Shown: positions 1 to 7,854 of the stretch, one piece after another | How positions within the stretch are numbered: the first letter of the stretch is position 1 | How the letters are laid out: every line of letters begins with the position of its first letter | Assembly: GCA_964627855.1 (NCBI GenBank) | Contig: CAZVLE010000079.1 | Span: 1 to 11,694, forward strand | DNA: 11,694 nucleotides | Direction of reading: 5' to 3' | Source: CAZVLE01 sp964627855 | GTDB lineage: Bacteria; Bacillota; Dethiobacteria; DTU022 | Program-made: the position numbers and the translations under genes | The notes under the pieces: model-generated | Database searches by the model: none | What the model was told of the DNA's origin: nothing | Seen by the model: only the letters and a program-made list of their open reading frames with translations

Positions 1-72
1 GGCCATTTTCTTGATTCTCTCCACGGCCTCTTCCCCCGCTTCGATATCGACGCCGGCCTTCTTATAATCCAT
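1..72 (-). CDS. purM: Phosphoribosylformylglycinamidine cyclo-ligase (AIR synthetase), N-terminal fragment
   Basis: Only the first 24 codons lie in the window; the gene continues past the left edge. The translation begins MDYKKAGVDIEAG and goes on EEAVERIKK, which matches the conserved start of PurM (Y-K-x-A-G-V-D-I-x-A-G-x-x-x-V). PurM converts FGAM to aminoimidazole ribonucleotide using ATP, the step after the PurSQL reaction. The ATG at 70-72 is preceded by GAGGTGA at a workable distance, which supports the start. The gene lies on the same strand as the other pur genes but is cut off from purF by hppA and its terminator, so it probably needs its own promoter or readthrough. I see no convincing promoter between 73 and 272. 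The call rests on a short but very characteristic N-terminus. Confidence 0.85.
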   Translation of the reverse strand, partial: MDYKKAGVDIEAGEEAVERIKKMA

Positions 73-186
73 TTCTTCGCTCACCTCAAACCCACCCCCT
101 CTTAAAACGGCCCGAAAAGTTATTGCACCAAAACGAACATACAATTTTGTTTAGCCTGCCAGTGTAATTTCCCACACTAAAACCCT

Positions 187-210
187 GTAGGGGCATGACG
201 TGTCATGCCC
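187..210. repeat. Palindromic repeat copy 1 (REP-like hairpin)
   Basis: Bases 191-210 (GGGCATGACGTGTCATGCCC) form a 9-bp inverted repeat around a 2-base centre, preceded by GTAG. A second copy lies at 7806-7829, with 20 of 24 aligned positions identical by eye. There is no T-run on either side, so it does not look like a terminator. It sits in the hppA-purM spacer. I infer a dispersed hairpin repeat rather than a gene-specific site. Confidence 0.6.
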
Positions 211-272
211 TAAAACGTCAATATCGCCCCGGTTAATGTATATATCCACAATGAAAGTGAAAAACGTCAGTA

Positions 273-301
273 TAAAAAAGCCCGGCCATACAGCCGGGCT
301 T
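273..301 (-). terminator. Rho-independent terminator after hppA
   Basis: Bases 278-286 and 293-301 form a perfect 9-bp stem (AAGCCCGGC with GCCGGGCTT) around a 6-base loop. Read on the minus strand it is followed by a run of six T. It starts 8 bases beyond the hppA stop codon, the expected position for an intrinsic terminator ending the hppA transcript before purM. Confidence 0.9.
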
Positions 302-309
302 AAAGTCAT

Positions 310-2289
310 TTAAAAGAAAAGCGGCGCAAAGACAAGGGCCACAATGCTCATCAACTTGATCAGGATGTTTAAAGATGGTCCGGCCGTATCCTTGAAGGGA
401 TCGCCCACCGTGTCACCAACTACAGCTGCTTTATGCGGATCGCTGCCCTTGCCGCCCAGGTTGCCGGCCTCGATAAATTTCTTGGCGTTGTCCCAGGCGC
501 CACCGGCGTTGGCCATATAGATGGCCTGAAGCACTCCGGCAACCAGCGCCCCGGCCAAGAGGCCTCCCAGCGCTTCCTTGCCAAGAAAGGGAATCAAGCC
601 GACGGCCAGAGGCACGATCACGGCCATCAGACCGGGAACAACCATTTCCCGCAATGCTGCTTTAGTGCTGATATCTACACAACGGGCATATTCCGGCTTG
701 GCCTTCCCTTCCATTAACCCGGGAATTTCCTTGAACTGGCGGCGAATCTCTTCAATCAACGAAAAAGCGGCATTACCAACCGCCTCCATGGTCCGGGATG
801 TAAAGAAATAGGTAAGCATACCACCGATTAGCAACCCGGCAATAACCTGTGGGCTGGTGAGATTGATCACTTCCAGTCCGGCTACATTGGCATAGGCGGC
901 AAAAAGGGCCAGGGCCGTTAAAGCTGCCGAGCCGATCGCAAAACCCTTGCCGATAGCGGCAGTGGTGTTACCAAGCGAGTCAAGCTGGTCGGTTATTTTC
1001 CGCACTTCCGGTTCCAGTTCAGCCATTTCAGCAATTCCACCGGCATTATCAGCCACCGGTCCGTAAGCATCCACGGCTACAGTCATACCAACTGTTGAAA
1101 GCATGCCCACGGCCGATATAGCAATCCCATAGATGCCGGCCACCTGGTATGAAACCAGAATCGCCGCCACAATGGCTAAAATGGGAAAAACAGTACTCTT
1201 CATGCCAACAGCCAGGCCGCTGATAATGTTGGTTGCCGGACCGGTAAGCGAAGCTTTGGCAATATCCTGCACCGGCTTATAATGATCGGATGTATAGTAC
1301 TCGGTAACCCGGCCAATAATAACTCCGGCTAGCAGACCGGCGATAACGGCGAAAAATGGGCCGTAATCAGGAAAAACACCCTGGGCGATGAAAGAGCGAA
1401 CCAGGAAGAAGGACGCCACCAGGACCACTATGGCACTGATCCAGATCCCCCTTTCCAGGACTGCGCCGAGCCTGACTCCATCCTTGGCCCGCACAAAGAA
1501 AAAAGCAAAAACTGAAGCAATGATGCCGATAGAAGCAACCAGTAACGGCAAAAGAGTTCCTCCTAAACCGTAAAGGACCACTCCAAGGGTCATCGTGGCA
1601 ATCATCGAACCTACATAAGATTCAAAGAGATCGGCCCCCATACCGGCAACATCACCGACGTTATCTCCCACATTATCGGCAATCACACCGGCGTTGCGGG
1701 GATCATCTTCCGGGATGTTAGCCTCGATCTTGCCGACCAGGTCGGCCCCAACATCGGCGGCTTTGGTATAAATACCGCCTCCGACACGGGCAAAGAGCGC
1801 AATGGAACTGGCTCCTAAAGCGTAACCGTTGATCACATTGGGATCACCGATCAACAGGAAAAGAGTGCCGATACCAAAAAGACCCAGTCCGGCGACCATC
1901 ATACCCATGATCGTCCCGCTGGAAAAAGCAATCGTCAGGGCCGGATTAATACCGGAACGAGCAGCGTGGGCCGTGCGAACGTTTGCCTTTGTCGCCACGG
2001 TCATACCCACGTAGCCGGCAGTTGCTGAAAATAAAGCTCCCACTACAAAGCTGACAGCAGTCAGGGGATCGATAACCAGGGCCAGCACAATCGTTAAAAT
2101 GACGACAAAGGCGGCCAGGTAAGTATATTCACGCTTCATAAACGCCATCGCCCCTTCGTGAATAGCGGAAGCTATTTCCTGCATTTTTTCACTGCCTGCT
2201 TCAGCCCGGCCCAGCTTAATCCAAAGGATGAGGGCAAAAACAAGGGCAACAAGGGCTGAAGCAGGCGCGACGTACATTAAATAATCCAT
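310..2289 (-). CDS. hppA: Membrane-bound ion-translocating pyrophosphatase, K+-dependent type
   Basis: Hydrolyses PPi and uses the energy to pump H+ or Na+ across the cytoplasmic membrane. The 659-residue protein is full length for bacterial members and is a chain of hydrophobic helices with the family's PPi-site motifs: GGGIYTKAADVGADLVGKIE near 170-190, DDPRN and DNVGDNVGD near 195-213, EYYT near 331, DAYGPVADNAGG near 407-418, and DPHKAAVVGDTVGDPFKDT near the C-terminus. GNTTAAIGKG at 440-449 has Ala and Gly where K+-independent enzymes carry Lys and Thr, so K+ dependence is predicted. DLFES at 220-224 puts the gate Glu at the position seen in Na+ pumps, but some H+ pumps share it. The ATG at 2287-2289 has GGAGG nine bases upstream; a TTG at 2307 lies within that ribosome site and is unlikely. 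The gene has its own terminator and a 191-base upstream gap, inside a purine cluster. Confidence 0.96.
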   Translation of the reverse strand: MDYLMYVAPASALVALVFALILWIKLGRAEAGSEKMQEIASAIHEGAMAFMKREYTYLAAFVVILTIVLALVIDPLTAVSFVVGALFSATAGYVGMTVATKANVRTAHAARSGINPALTIAFSSGTIMGMMVAGLGLFGIGTLFLLIGDPNVINGYALGASSIALFARVGGGIYTKAADVGADLVGKIEANIPEDDPRNAGVIADNVGDNVGDVAGMGADLFESYVGSMIATMTLGVVLYGLGGTLLPLLVASIGIIASVFAFFFVRAKDGVRLGAVLERGIWISAIVVLVASFFLVRSFIAQGVFPDYGPFFAVIAGLLAGVIIGRVTEYYTSDHYKPVQDIAKASLTGPATNIISGLAVGMKSTVFPILAIVAAILVSYQVAGIYGIAISAVGMLSTVGMTVAVDAYGPVADNAGGIAEMAELEPEVRKITDQLDSLGNTTAAIGKGFAIGSAALTALALFAAYANVAGLEVINLTSPQVIAGLLIGGMLTYFFTSRTMEAVGNAAFSLIEEIRRQFKEIPGLMEGKAKPEYARCVDISTKAALREMVVPGLMAVIVPLAVGLIPFLGKEALGGLLAGALVAGVLQAIYMANAGGAWDNAKKFIEAGNLGGKGSDPHKAAVVGDTVGDPFKDTAGPSLNILIKLMSIVALVFAPLFF

Positions 2290-2480
2290 TTCTTTCAACC
2301 TCCTCAATTTTCAATTATTTAGTCGATTTGTATTTAACGCTCTCTTAATTAATTCGTTTATTTGTATTATTCTTGGAAACCCATGCTTACAATCACGTCT
2401 TTACGAACTTCCTAATCAATAGCTAGTGGTTAATTGTTGATCGCAATAGCATTATCTTTTTCTCGTAATGCACTAAACCT
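2290..2480. other. AT-rich spacer between purF and hppA
   Basis: This gap is visibly AT-rich; bases 2341-2400 hold 18 G or C in 60 by my count, far below the flanking genes. It carries the hppA ribosome site and probably an hppA promoter. The best minus-strand candidate is TTGTAA, a 17-base spacer, then TAATAC, which is weak. No terminator is evident after purF, so purF transcripts may read through. No gene is seen. Confidence 0.5.
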
Positions 2481-3878
2481 TTATTGATCCGGTAAAACAG
2501 GGTATTCACCGTTAAAACAGGCCTGGCAGAGGCTTTCTGCCGGCAGGCCCACCGCACTGATCACTTCCTTCATGCTCAGGTAGCCGACCGAGTCAGCACC
2601 GATTAAGGCAGGAATCTCAGCAGCGCTGCGGTTGTGGGCAATCAAATCATGGGGATCCGGTATGTCGATCCCGTAGTAACAAGAACCGGTTACCGGTGGC
2701 GAACTGATCCGTAAATGGACCTCTCGGGCTCCGGCCCGGCGCATGATCAGGATCAGCTTCAGGCTGGTGGTTCCGCGCACTATCGAATCATCGACCAGAA
2801 CCACCCTTTTGCCTTCCACAATTTTCCTGACCGCATTCAGCTTCAGGTCCACGCCTTCCTCGCGCATCTTCTGGGTCGGTTTAATAAAAGTCCGTCCGAT
2901 GTAGCGGTTCTTAACCAGCGCCATCTCATAGGGTAAACCCGCCTGCTCGGCAAAACCGGAAGCGGCGGCAATACTTGAATCCGGTACTCCTGAGACGATG
3001 TCGGCATCAACAGGGTGTTCGCGGGCCAGCCTGCGCCCCAGTTCACGTCTGACCAGGTGCACGTTTTTACCCTGTAAATTACTGTCCGGCCGGGCAAAGT
3101 AGATAAATTCAAAGACACAGAGATTGCTTTTCCTGCTTTCTACCACCTGCCTGCTGCGCATGCCCTTTTCGTCAAGGATAACCATCTCGCCCGGTTCAAG
3201 GTCGCGCATAAACTGAGCTCCGATGGTGTCAAAGGCGCAGGTTTCAGAGGCCAGATAATAGCCCCCTTCCAGCGCGGCCAGGGAAAGAGGACGGAAACCA
3301 TTACCGTCACGCAGGCCAATCACCTTGTGCCCATCGGTTACGATAAAGGCAAAGGCTCCTTTCAGGCGGGGAACCACTTCTGCCAGGGCTTCTTCCAGAC
3401 AACTGCTGCCCTGCCTGGCCACCATGTGCGCCAGCAGCTCGCTGTCGGTGTCAGTTTGAAAAATAGCTCCCTGGCATTCCAGCTCTTCGCGCAATTCAAG
3501 GGCATTGAGCAGGTGTCCGTTGTGAACTACGGCCAGTTCGCCGTGACGGTAACGCAATTTAAGGGGCTGGGTATTCTCCGGGCTCTGACCCTCCTGCCCG
3601 TAGGAATAGCGCACGTGGCCGACGGCCAGTTTGCAGACTATCCCTTTCAGGTCAGCACTATCGGGAAAAACTTCCGAAACCAGGCCGGTATTTCTCTTCA
3701 CCCAGATCTTGCGTCCCTCTCCCGGTCCGGCTGCTATGCCGGCACTTTCCTGACCCCTGTGCTGCAGGGCATAAAGTGAAAAGCAAGTCAGAAAAGCAAG
3801 CGGCTGGTCAGCAGCAAACCCGCCACAGACCCCGCAAGCTTCCCGCAATTTTGGCGAAGAGGTTAACGCATGATCCAT
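2481..3878 (-). CDS. purF: Amidophosphoribosyltransferase (glutamine PRPP amidotransferase)
   Basis: First committed step of purine synthesis: PRPP plus glutamine gives phosphoribosylamine, glutamate and PPi. The 465-residue protein is of the Bacillus type. A 14-residue propeptide precedes the catalytic Cys15 (EACGVCGG), which autocleavage would expose as an N-terminal nucleophile. The glutaminase domain follows (LQHRGQES at 38-45, HNGHL at 119-123, QTDTDSE at 141-147). The phosphoribosyltransferase domain has the PRPP loop VVLVDDSIVRGTT at 359-371. Cys254, Cys400, Cys451 and Cys454 match the four [4Fe-4S] ligands of the Bacillus enzyme, so an oxygen-sensitive cluster is expected. The glutamine loop reads RYSYGQ where most relatives have RYxT. 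The ATG has GGAGG seven bases upstream and overlaps the purL end by 16 bases, suggesting coupled translation. Confidence 0.97.
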   Translation of the reverse strand: MDHALTSSPKLREACGVCGGFAADQPLAFLTCFSLYALQHRGQESAGIAAGPGEGRKIWVKRNTGLVSEVFPDSADLKGIVCKLAVGHVRYSYGQEGQSPENTQPLKLRYRHGELAVVHNGHLLNALELREELECQGAIFQTDTDSELLAHMVARQGSSCLEEALAEVVPRLKGAFAFIVTDGHKVIGLRDGNGFRPLSLAALEGGYYLASETCAFDTIGAQFMRDLEPGEMVILDEKGMRSRQVVESRKSNLCVFEFIYFARPDSNLQGKNVHLVRRELGRRLAREHPVDADIVSGVPDSSIAAASGFAEQAGLPYEMALVKNRYIGRTFIKPTQKMREEGVDLKLNAVRKIVEGKRVVLVDDSIVRGTTSLKLILIMRRAGAREVHLRISSPPVTGSCYYGIDIPDPHDLIAHNRSAAEIPALIGADSVGYLSMKEVISAVGLPAESLCQACFNGEYPVLPDQ

Positions 3879-6076
3879 GAAAAAACCTCCGTGTATGTTA
3901 TTTCCATTTCTTCTAGCCCCAGGTTAATAATTATATCACCGTCACAACTTACACGCAAAGAATCACCGCCGAGTTTACCAATATTGTGCAGTGCCACTTT
4001 TGCCTGGTCGGCCAGTTCCGCGATACGCTGATAATGATCCCTGCATGCGGACAGAATAACCCGTGAAGGGCCTTCGCCAAAGAGTTCCAGGTCTCTGTTG
4101 CTACCTCCTGCTATCTCTACTGCAGCACCGATGTGGCCGCTGATACAACATTCAGCCAGGGCCACGGCCAAACCGCCATCAGAAAGATCATGGGCTGAGT
4201 TAACCAGCCCTTCACTGATTAGGACCCGTAAAAGTTTTTGCAACCGTTTCTCAAGTTCCAGGTCAACTGCAGTCGGCCTGCCTGCCACCTGTTCATGCAA
4301 ACTTTTTAGCCACTGGCTGCCACCCAGCGAAACCTCCCTCGCTCCCAGCAGCAGTACCAGGTCTCCCTCTTCTTTAAAGGCAAGCGAACCCTGTTTTTGC
4401 GGGTTTTCAAGAAGGCCTACAGCCCCCACAACCGGGGTGGGATAGATGGCCTCACCTTCAACTTCATTGTAGAAACTGACGTTTCCGCCCACCACCGGCA
4501 CTTCCAGGACCCGGCAGGCCTCCGCCATTCCATCAACTGCCTGCCTGAACTGCCAGAAGATCTCCGCCTTTTCGGGATTGCCGAAATTAAGGCAGTCGGT
4601 AATGCCAAGCGGTTCGGCTCCGGTGCAGCTGATGTTGCGCGTTGCCTCGGCTACGGCCAGCATCCCGCCCCGGTAAGGATCAAGGTAAGTCAGGCGCCCG
4701 TTACCGTCTACACACATGGCCAGGGCTTTGCCCGTTTCCCTTAACCTGATCACCGCAGCATCACCCCCCGGGCCCTCCAGCGTTGAGGTGCGCACCATGT
4801 AATCATAGCGTCGCCAGACCCACTCTTTTGAGGCAATGTCGCAGCTGCCGAGCAGGGTAAGCAAAGTCTGATTATAATCTTCTGATGGTGGCAGGTTTAG
4901 CGGATCAAACGCGCCCAGGCGCCTATAATATTCAGGCTCCCTGCCTTCAGGCTCATAGGCCGGGGAACAGTTGGCCACGCTTTCTGCCGGCAGTGAAGCT
5001 ACCACAGTTTCGCCCTGTTTTATCGTCAGTAAACCGTCTCCGCTGACCTGGCCCAGCACAGCCGGTGTCAGTTCCCAGCGTCTGAATACTTCTTCCAGCT
5101 CGGGTAGTTTTGCCGGCTCGACAATCAGGAGCATTCTTTCCTGCGATTCAGAAGTCAATATTTCAAAGGGTTCCATACCCTCTTCACGCAGGGGCACCCT
5201 TTCAAGGTCTACCGTAACCCCCGTGCCGGCCCGAGCTGCTGTTTCCGAGAGGGCACAGGTCAGACCGGCCCCTCCCAGGTCCTGCACCCCGCAGACCAGT
5301 TTTTTTTCAATCGCTTCCAGGGTAGCCTCCATCAGCAGTTTGCCCATGAAGGGGTCGCCCACCTGCACGGCCGGCCGTTTTTCCTCTGACTCTTCGGATA
5401 GTTCCTCCGAGGCAAAGGTAACGCCGTGAATTCCGTCCCGGCCGGTCCTCGCTCCGACTAAAATTATCAGGTTACCTTCACCTGTTGCCTTGCCGAGCAT
5501 CAGCCTCTCTACAGGCATGACCCCCACACACATGGCATTGACCAGGGGATTACCCTGGTATGAAGGTTCAAAATATATTTCCCCGCCTACAGTCGGTATG
5601 CCCACGCAGTTTCCGTACCCACCGATTCCGGCCACCACACCGTCAAAGAGGTAACGCCCCCGCTCATCTTCCAGGTTGCCGAAACGCAGTGAATTTAAGA
5701 AAGCCACCGGTTGTGCACCCATGGTAAAGATATCGCGTAAAATGCCGCCCACACCTGTGGCCGCTCCCTGGTAAGGCTCAACCGCTGAGGGGTGATTGTG
5801 GCTCTCAATCTTGAAAACGGCCGCCCAGCCGCCTCCCATATCTACAACACCGGCATTTTCCCCCGGACCCTGGATTACCCTGGGCCCGCCGGTCGGAAAG
5901 AGGCTCAGCGATGAACGTGAGTGTTTGTAACTACAATGCTCTGACCACATAACACTATACATGTTTAATTCGACCAGGTTCGGCTCACGCCCGATTTGGT
6001 CGGTAATCATTGCGTATTCTTGATCAGTCAGGCCCAGTTGTCGCCACAGTTTTTCAGCCACCTGCTGTGACCTCAC
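3863..6076 (-). CDS. purL: Phosphoribosylformylglycinamidine synthase subunit PurL (small type)
   Basis: ATP-dependent synthetase subunit of the PurSQL complex, converting FGAR to FGAM with ammonia delivered from PurQ. The protein is about 735 residues, the short form that lacks a fused glutaminase. Visible motifs are VMWSEHCSYK at 42-51 with the conserved His47, IQGPGENAG near 68-76, FKIESHNHPSAVEPYQGAATGVGG at 88-111 (nucleotide and metal site), and SAHDLSDGGLAVALAE in the C-terminal AIRS-like half. The start is uncertain. The GTG at 6074-6076 gives 737 residues but has no ribosome site at a usable distance. The GTG at 6059-6061 (732 residues) has GGTGAGG about nine bases upstream and may be the true start. 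Either start overlaps the end of purQ, and the 3' end overlaps purF. Confidence 0.95.
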   Translation of the reverse strand: MRSQQVAEKLWRQLGLTDQEYAMITDQIGREPNLVELNMYSVMWSEHCSYKHSRSSLSLFPTGGPRVIQGPGENAGVVDMGGGWAAVFKIESHNHPSAVEPYQGAATGVGGILRDIFTMGAQPVAFLNSLRFGNLEDERGRYLFDGVVAGIGGYGNCVGIPTVGGEIYFEPSYQGNPLVNAMCVGVMPVERLMLGKATGEGNLIILVGARTGRDGIHGVTFASEELSEESEEKRPAVQVGDPFMGKLLMEATLEAIEKKLVCGVQDLGGAGLTCALSETAARAGTGVTVDLERVPLREEGMEPFEILTSESQERMLLIVEPAKLPELEEVFRRWELTPAVLGQVSGDGLLTIKQGETVVASLPAESVANCSPAYEPEGREPEYYRRLGAFDPLNLPPSEDYNQTLLTLLGSCDIASKEWVWRRYDYMVRTSTLEGPGGDAAVIRLRETGKALAMCVDGNGRLTYLDPYRGGMLAVAEATRNISCTGAEPLGITDCLNFGNPEKAEIFWQFRQAVDGMAEACRVLEVPVVGGNVSFYNEVEGEAIYPTPVVGAVGLLENPQKQGSLAFKEEGDLVLLLGAREVSLGGSQWLKSLHEQVAGRPTAVDLELEKRLQKLLRVLISEGLVNSAHDLSDGGLAVALAECCISGHIGAAVEIAGGSNRDLELFGEGPSRVILSACRDHYQRIAELADQAKVALHNIGKLGGDSLRVSCDGDIIINLGLEEMEITYTEVFSWIMR

Positions 6077-6767
6077 CCCTTTCCAGCCAGTGAATTATGG
6101 AGTTGAATATTTTTAGGCCGTCCTTTGAGCCCAGCACATTTTCCCCGGCCCTTTCCGGGTGGGGCATCAGTCCCAACACATTACCTTCGCTGTTGCAGAT
6201 ACCGGCAATGTTGTTTAGCGAACCGTTTGGATTCGCCTCTGCTGTTTCTACTCCCTCTTCGTCGCAATAACGGAAAACCACCTGCCTCTTACTCTCCAGT
6301 TCGGCCAGCAGCTCCGGCGGAGCATAGTAATTACCGTCACCATGCGCTACGGGAATCCGCAGCAGTTCACCTTGCCGGCACTGGCAGGTATAGGGCAGGC
6401 TGTTATTTTCAACTCTCACCTGAATCTGCTCACAGCGGAATTGCAGGTGGTTGTTGCGGTAGAGAGCACCCGGCAGCAAACCTGCCTCCGTTAATACCTG
6501 GAAACCGTTGCAGATGCCAAGCAGCAGTCCGCCTGCATTGGCAAAACTTTTCACTGCATCCATCACCGGGCTGAAACGGGCTATCGCTCCTGAACGCAGG
6601 TAGTCTCCGTAGGAAAAGCCACCGGGCAGTATGATTACATCGCATCCGCCGAGCGTCACTGCATCATGGCGAATATAGGACACCTCTTTGCCAAGCACAT
6701 CCCTGACCAGGTAATAAGCATCGAGATCACAGTTTGAACCAGGGAAAACTATTACCCCAAAATTCAT
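6054..6767 (-). CDS. purQ: Phosphoribosylformylglycinamidine synthase subunit PurQ (glutaminase)
   Basis: Class I glutamine amidotransferase that releases ammonia for PurL. Numbered from the chosen start, the 237-residue protein shows LPGGFSYGDYLRSGA near 47-61 (oxyanion loop region), the nucleophile Cys86 in LGICNGFQ, and His203 and Glu205 in MPHPER, completing the Cys-His-Glu triad. The ATG at 6765-6767 is chosen because GGAGG lies seven bases upstream; the GTG just before it is only four bases from that site. The ATG overlaps the purS TGA by one base (TGATG), a classic stop-start coupling. The 3' end overlaps purL. The separate PurQ, PurS and PurL are the arrangement of Gram-positive bacteria and archaea rather than the single large PurL of Proteobacteria. 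Confidence 0.97.
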   Translation of the reverse strand: MNFGVIVFPGSNCDLDAYYLVRDVLGKEVSYIRHDAVTLGGCDVIILPGGFSYGDYLRSGAIARFSPVMDAVKSFANAGGLLLGICNGFQVLTEAGLLPGALYRNNHLQFRCEQIQVRVENNSLPYTCQCRQGELLRIPVAHGDGNYYAPPELLAELESKRQVVFRYCDEEGVETAEANPNGSLNNIAGICNSEGNVLGLMPHPERAGENVLGSKDGLKIFNSIIHWLERGEVTAGG

Positions 6768-7024
6768 CACTCGGCCTCCGCTAAAGTGTAGCTGAAATCT
6801 TCAATAACCGGGTTGCTGAGCAGGCGGCGTGACATATCCTCCACCTTACCGGCAGCCTCTTTTCGGTTCTCTGCCTGCAGGGTTAACTCGATGTACTTCC
6901 CCACTCTCACCCTGGTTACATTATCATAACCAAGCGCCCGCAGCGAATTTTCCACCGCCACCCCCTGGGGATCGAGAACCGCTTTTTTGAGGGTAATTTC
7001 TATTTTCGCTTTAAAGCGCAGCAC
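6767..7024 (-). CDS. purS: Phosphoribosylformylglycinamidine synthase subunit PurS
   Basis: Small structural subunit that holds PurQ and PurL together and helps pass ammonia between them. The 85-residue product (LRFKAKIEITLKKAVLDPQG, then LGYDNVTRVRVGKYIEL) has the PurS pattern: a beta strand, the VLDPQG turn, a helix, then the V-R-V-G-K-Y strand. The GTG at 7022-7024 is chosen because GGAGG sits nine bases upstream and the length fits the family. The longer in-frame ATG at 7072 would add 16 unrelated residues read from within purC. The 5' end overlaps purC by 14 bases and the 3' end overlaps purQ by one or more bases, so its translation is probably coupled to both. Confidence 0.93.
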   Translation of the reverse strand: MLRFKAKIEITLKKAVLDPQGVAVENSLRALGYDNVTRVRVGKYIELTLQAENRKEAAGKVEDMSRRLLSNPVIEDFSYTLAEAE

Positions 7025-7733
7025 TGCCCCCTCCCTCCAGCCGGCGCAGCACTTCCCGGTAAGCATCGACAACGCCTCCTAAGTCACGGCGAAAGCGGTC
7101 TTTATCCAATTTCTCCCCACTGCTGCTATCCCAGAAGCGGCAGGTATCAGGAGAAATTTCATCACCTAAAATGATCCGCCCCTGGTGGCGGCCAAATTCA
7201 AGCTTGAAATCAACCAGGTTAATATTGTGCTTTTTTAAATAGGGGAGGAGAATTTCGTTGACTTTTAAAGCCTGCGCTTCGATCTCGGCCATTTCTTCCT
7301 CTGTGGCCAGCTCCATCGCGTAGATGTGATAATGATTGATCATCGGGTCGTGAAGTTCGTCATTTTTCAGCGAAAACTCGAGTACGGTTTTCTTTAATTC
7401 TGTTCCTTCTGCTATACCAAGGCGCTTGGACATGCTGCCGGCTGCAATATTGCGCACAATCACTTCAACCGGAATAATTTCTAAGGCTTTAACCAGCATC
7501 TCTCGCTCACTGATCGTCTCAATAAAATGAGTCTCCACCTGATGTCCTTCCAGCAAACTGAAAAAGATCGCCGAAAGACGATTATTCAAAATCCCCTTAT
7601 CCTCCAGGCGGTCTTTTTTTATTCCGTCAAAAGCGGTGGCATCATCTTTGAATTCAACCAGTACTTTAAGCGGGTCATCAGTCTGATAAATCTTTTTGGC
7701 CTTACCTTCATATAAAAACTGTCCTTTCTTCAA
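7011..7733 (-). CDS. purC: Phosphoribosylaminoimidazole-succinocarboxamide synthase (SAICAR synthetase)
   Basis: Joins CAIR and aspartate with ATP to give SAICAR. The protein has the N-terminal LYEGKAKKIYQT signature, ATAFDG near 33-38, VEVIVRNIAAGS in the middle (the conserved phosphoribosyl-site stretch), and DFKLEFGRHQ followed by LGDEISPDTCRFWD towards the C-terminus. The 240-residue length is typical for the single-domain bacterial enzyme. The start is a choice between the TTG at 7731-7733, with GAGGTGA eight bases upstream from its GAGG core, and a GTG at 7740-7742 with no well-placed ribosome site. I prefer the TTG; the GTG would add three residues. The gene is separated from purB by 121 bases containing a palindromic repeat, and it overlaps purS at its 3' end. 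Confidence 0.95.
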   Translation of the reverse strand: MKKGQFLYEGKAKKIYQTDDPLKVLVEFKDDATAFDGIKKDRLEDKGILNNRLSAIFFSLLEGHQVETHFIETISEREMLVKALEIIPVEVIVRNIAAGSMSKRLGIAEGTELKKTVLEFSLKNDELHDPMINHYHIYAMELATEEEMAEIEAQALKVNEILLPYLKKHNINLVDFKLEFGRHQGRIILGDEISPDTCRFWDSSSGEKLDKDRFRRDLGGVVDAYREVLRRLEGGGSAAL

Positions 7734-7805
7734 TAGCCTCACCTCGTCATTTAAAGTTCCTTCTCAATTTGCTATTTGCCAGCATTTTTTATAATCCCCT
7801 TCTCA

Positions 7806-7829
7806 GTAGTGGCATGGCGGGCCATGCCC
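7806..7829. repeat. Palindromic repeat copy 2 (REP-like hairpin)
   Basis: Bases 7811-7828 (GGCATGGCGGGCCATGCC) form an 8-bp inverted repeat with a 2-base centre, preceded by GTAG as in the copy at 187-210. One stem pair is G-C here and A-T in the other copy, so pairing is kept while the sequence differs. It lies between purB and purC with no T-run beside it. Confidence 0.6.
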
Positions 7830-7854
7830 GTGTCGCAGCAAACCGGCCCGTGGC

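Noticed and set aside
3327..3779. Open frame of 150 codons on the plus strand inside purF
   Set aside because: Antisense to purF, with no recognisable protein and no supporting signals.
4971..5429. Open frame of about 150 codons on the plus strand inside purL
   Set aside because: It is antisense to a clearly recognised gene, is rich in Ser, Thr and Pro with no family resemblance, and lacks a ribosome site. It is a product of codon bias.
6125..6574. Open frame of 149 codons on the plus strand inside purQ
   Set aside because: Antisense shadow of purQ, rich in Cys, His and Arg without a domain pattern.
7025..7072. Longer purS starting at the ATG at 7072
   Set aside because: The extra residues come from reading purC in another frame and do not fit PurS; the GTG at 7024 has a proper ribosome site.
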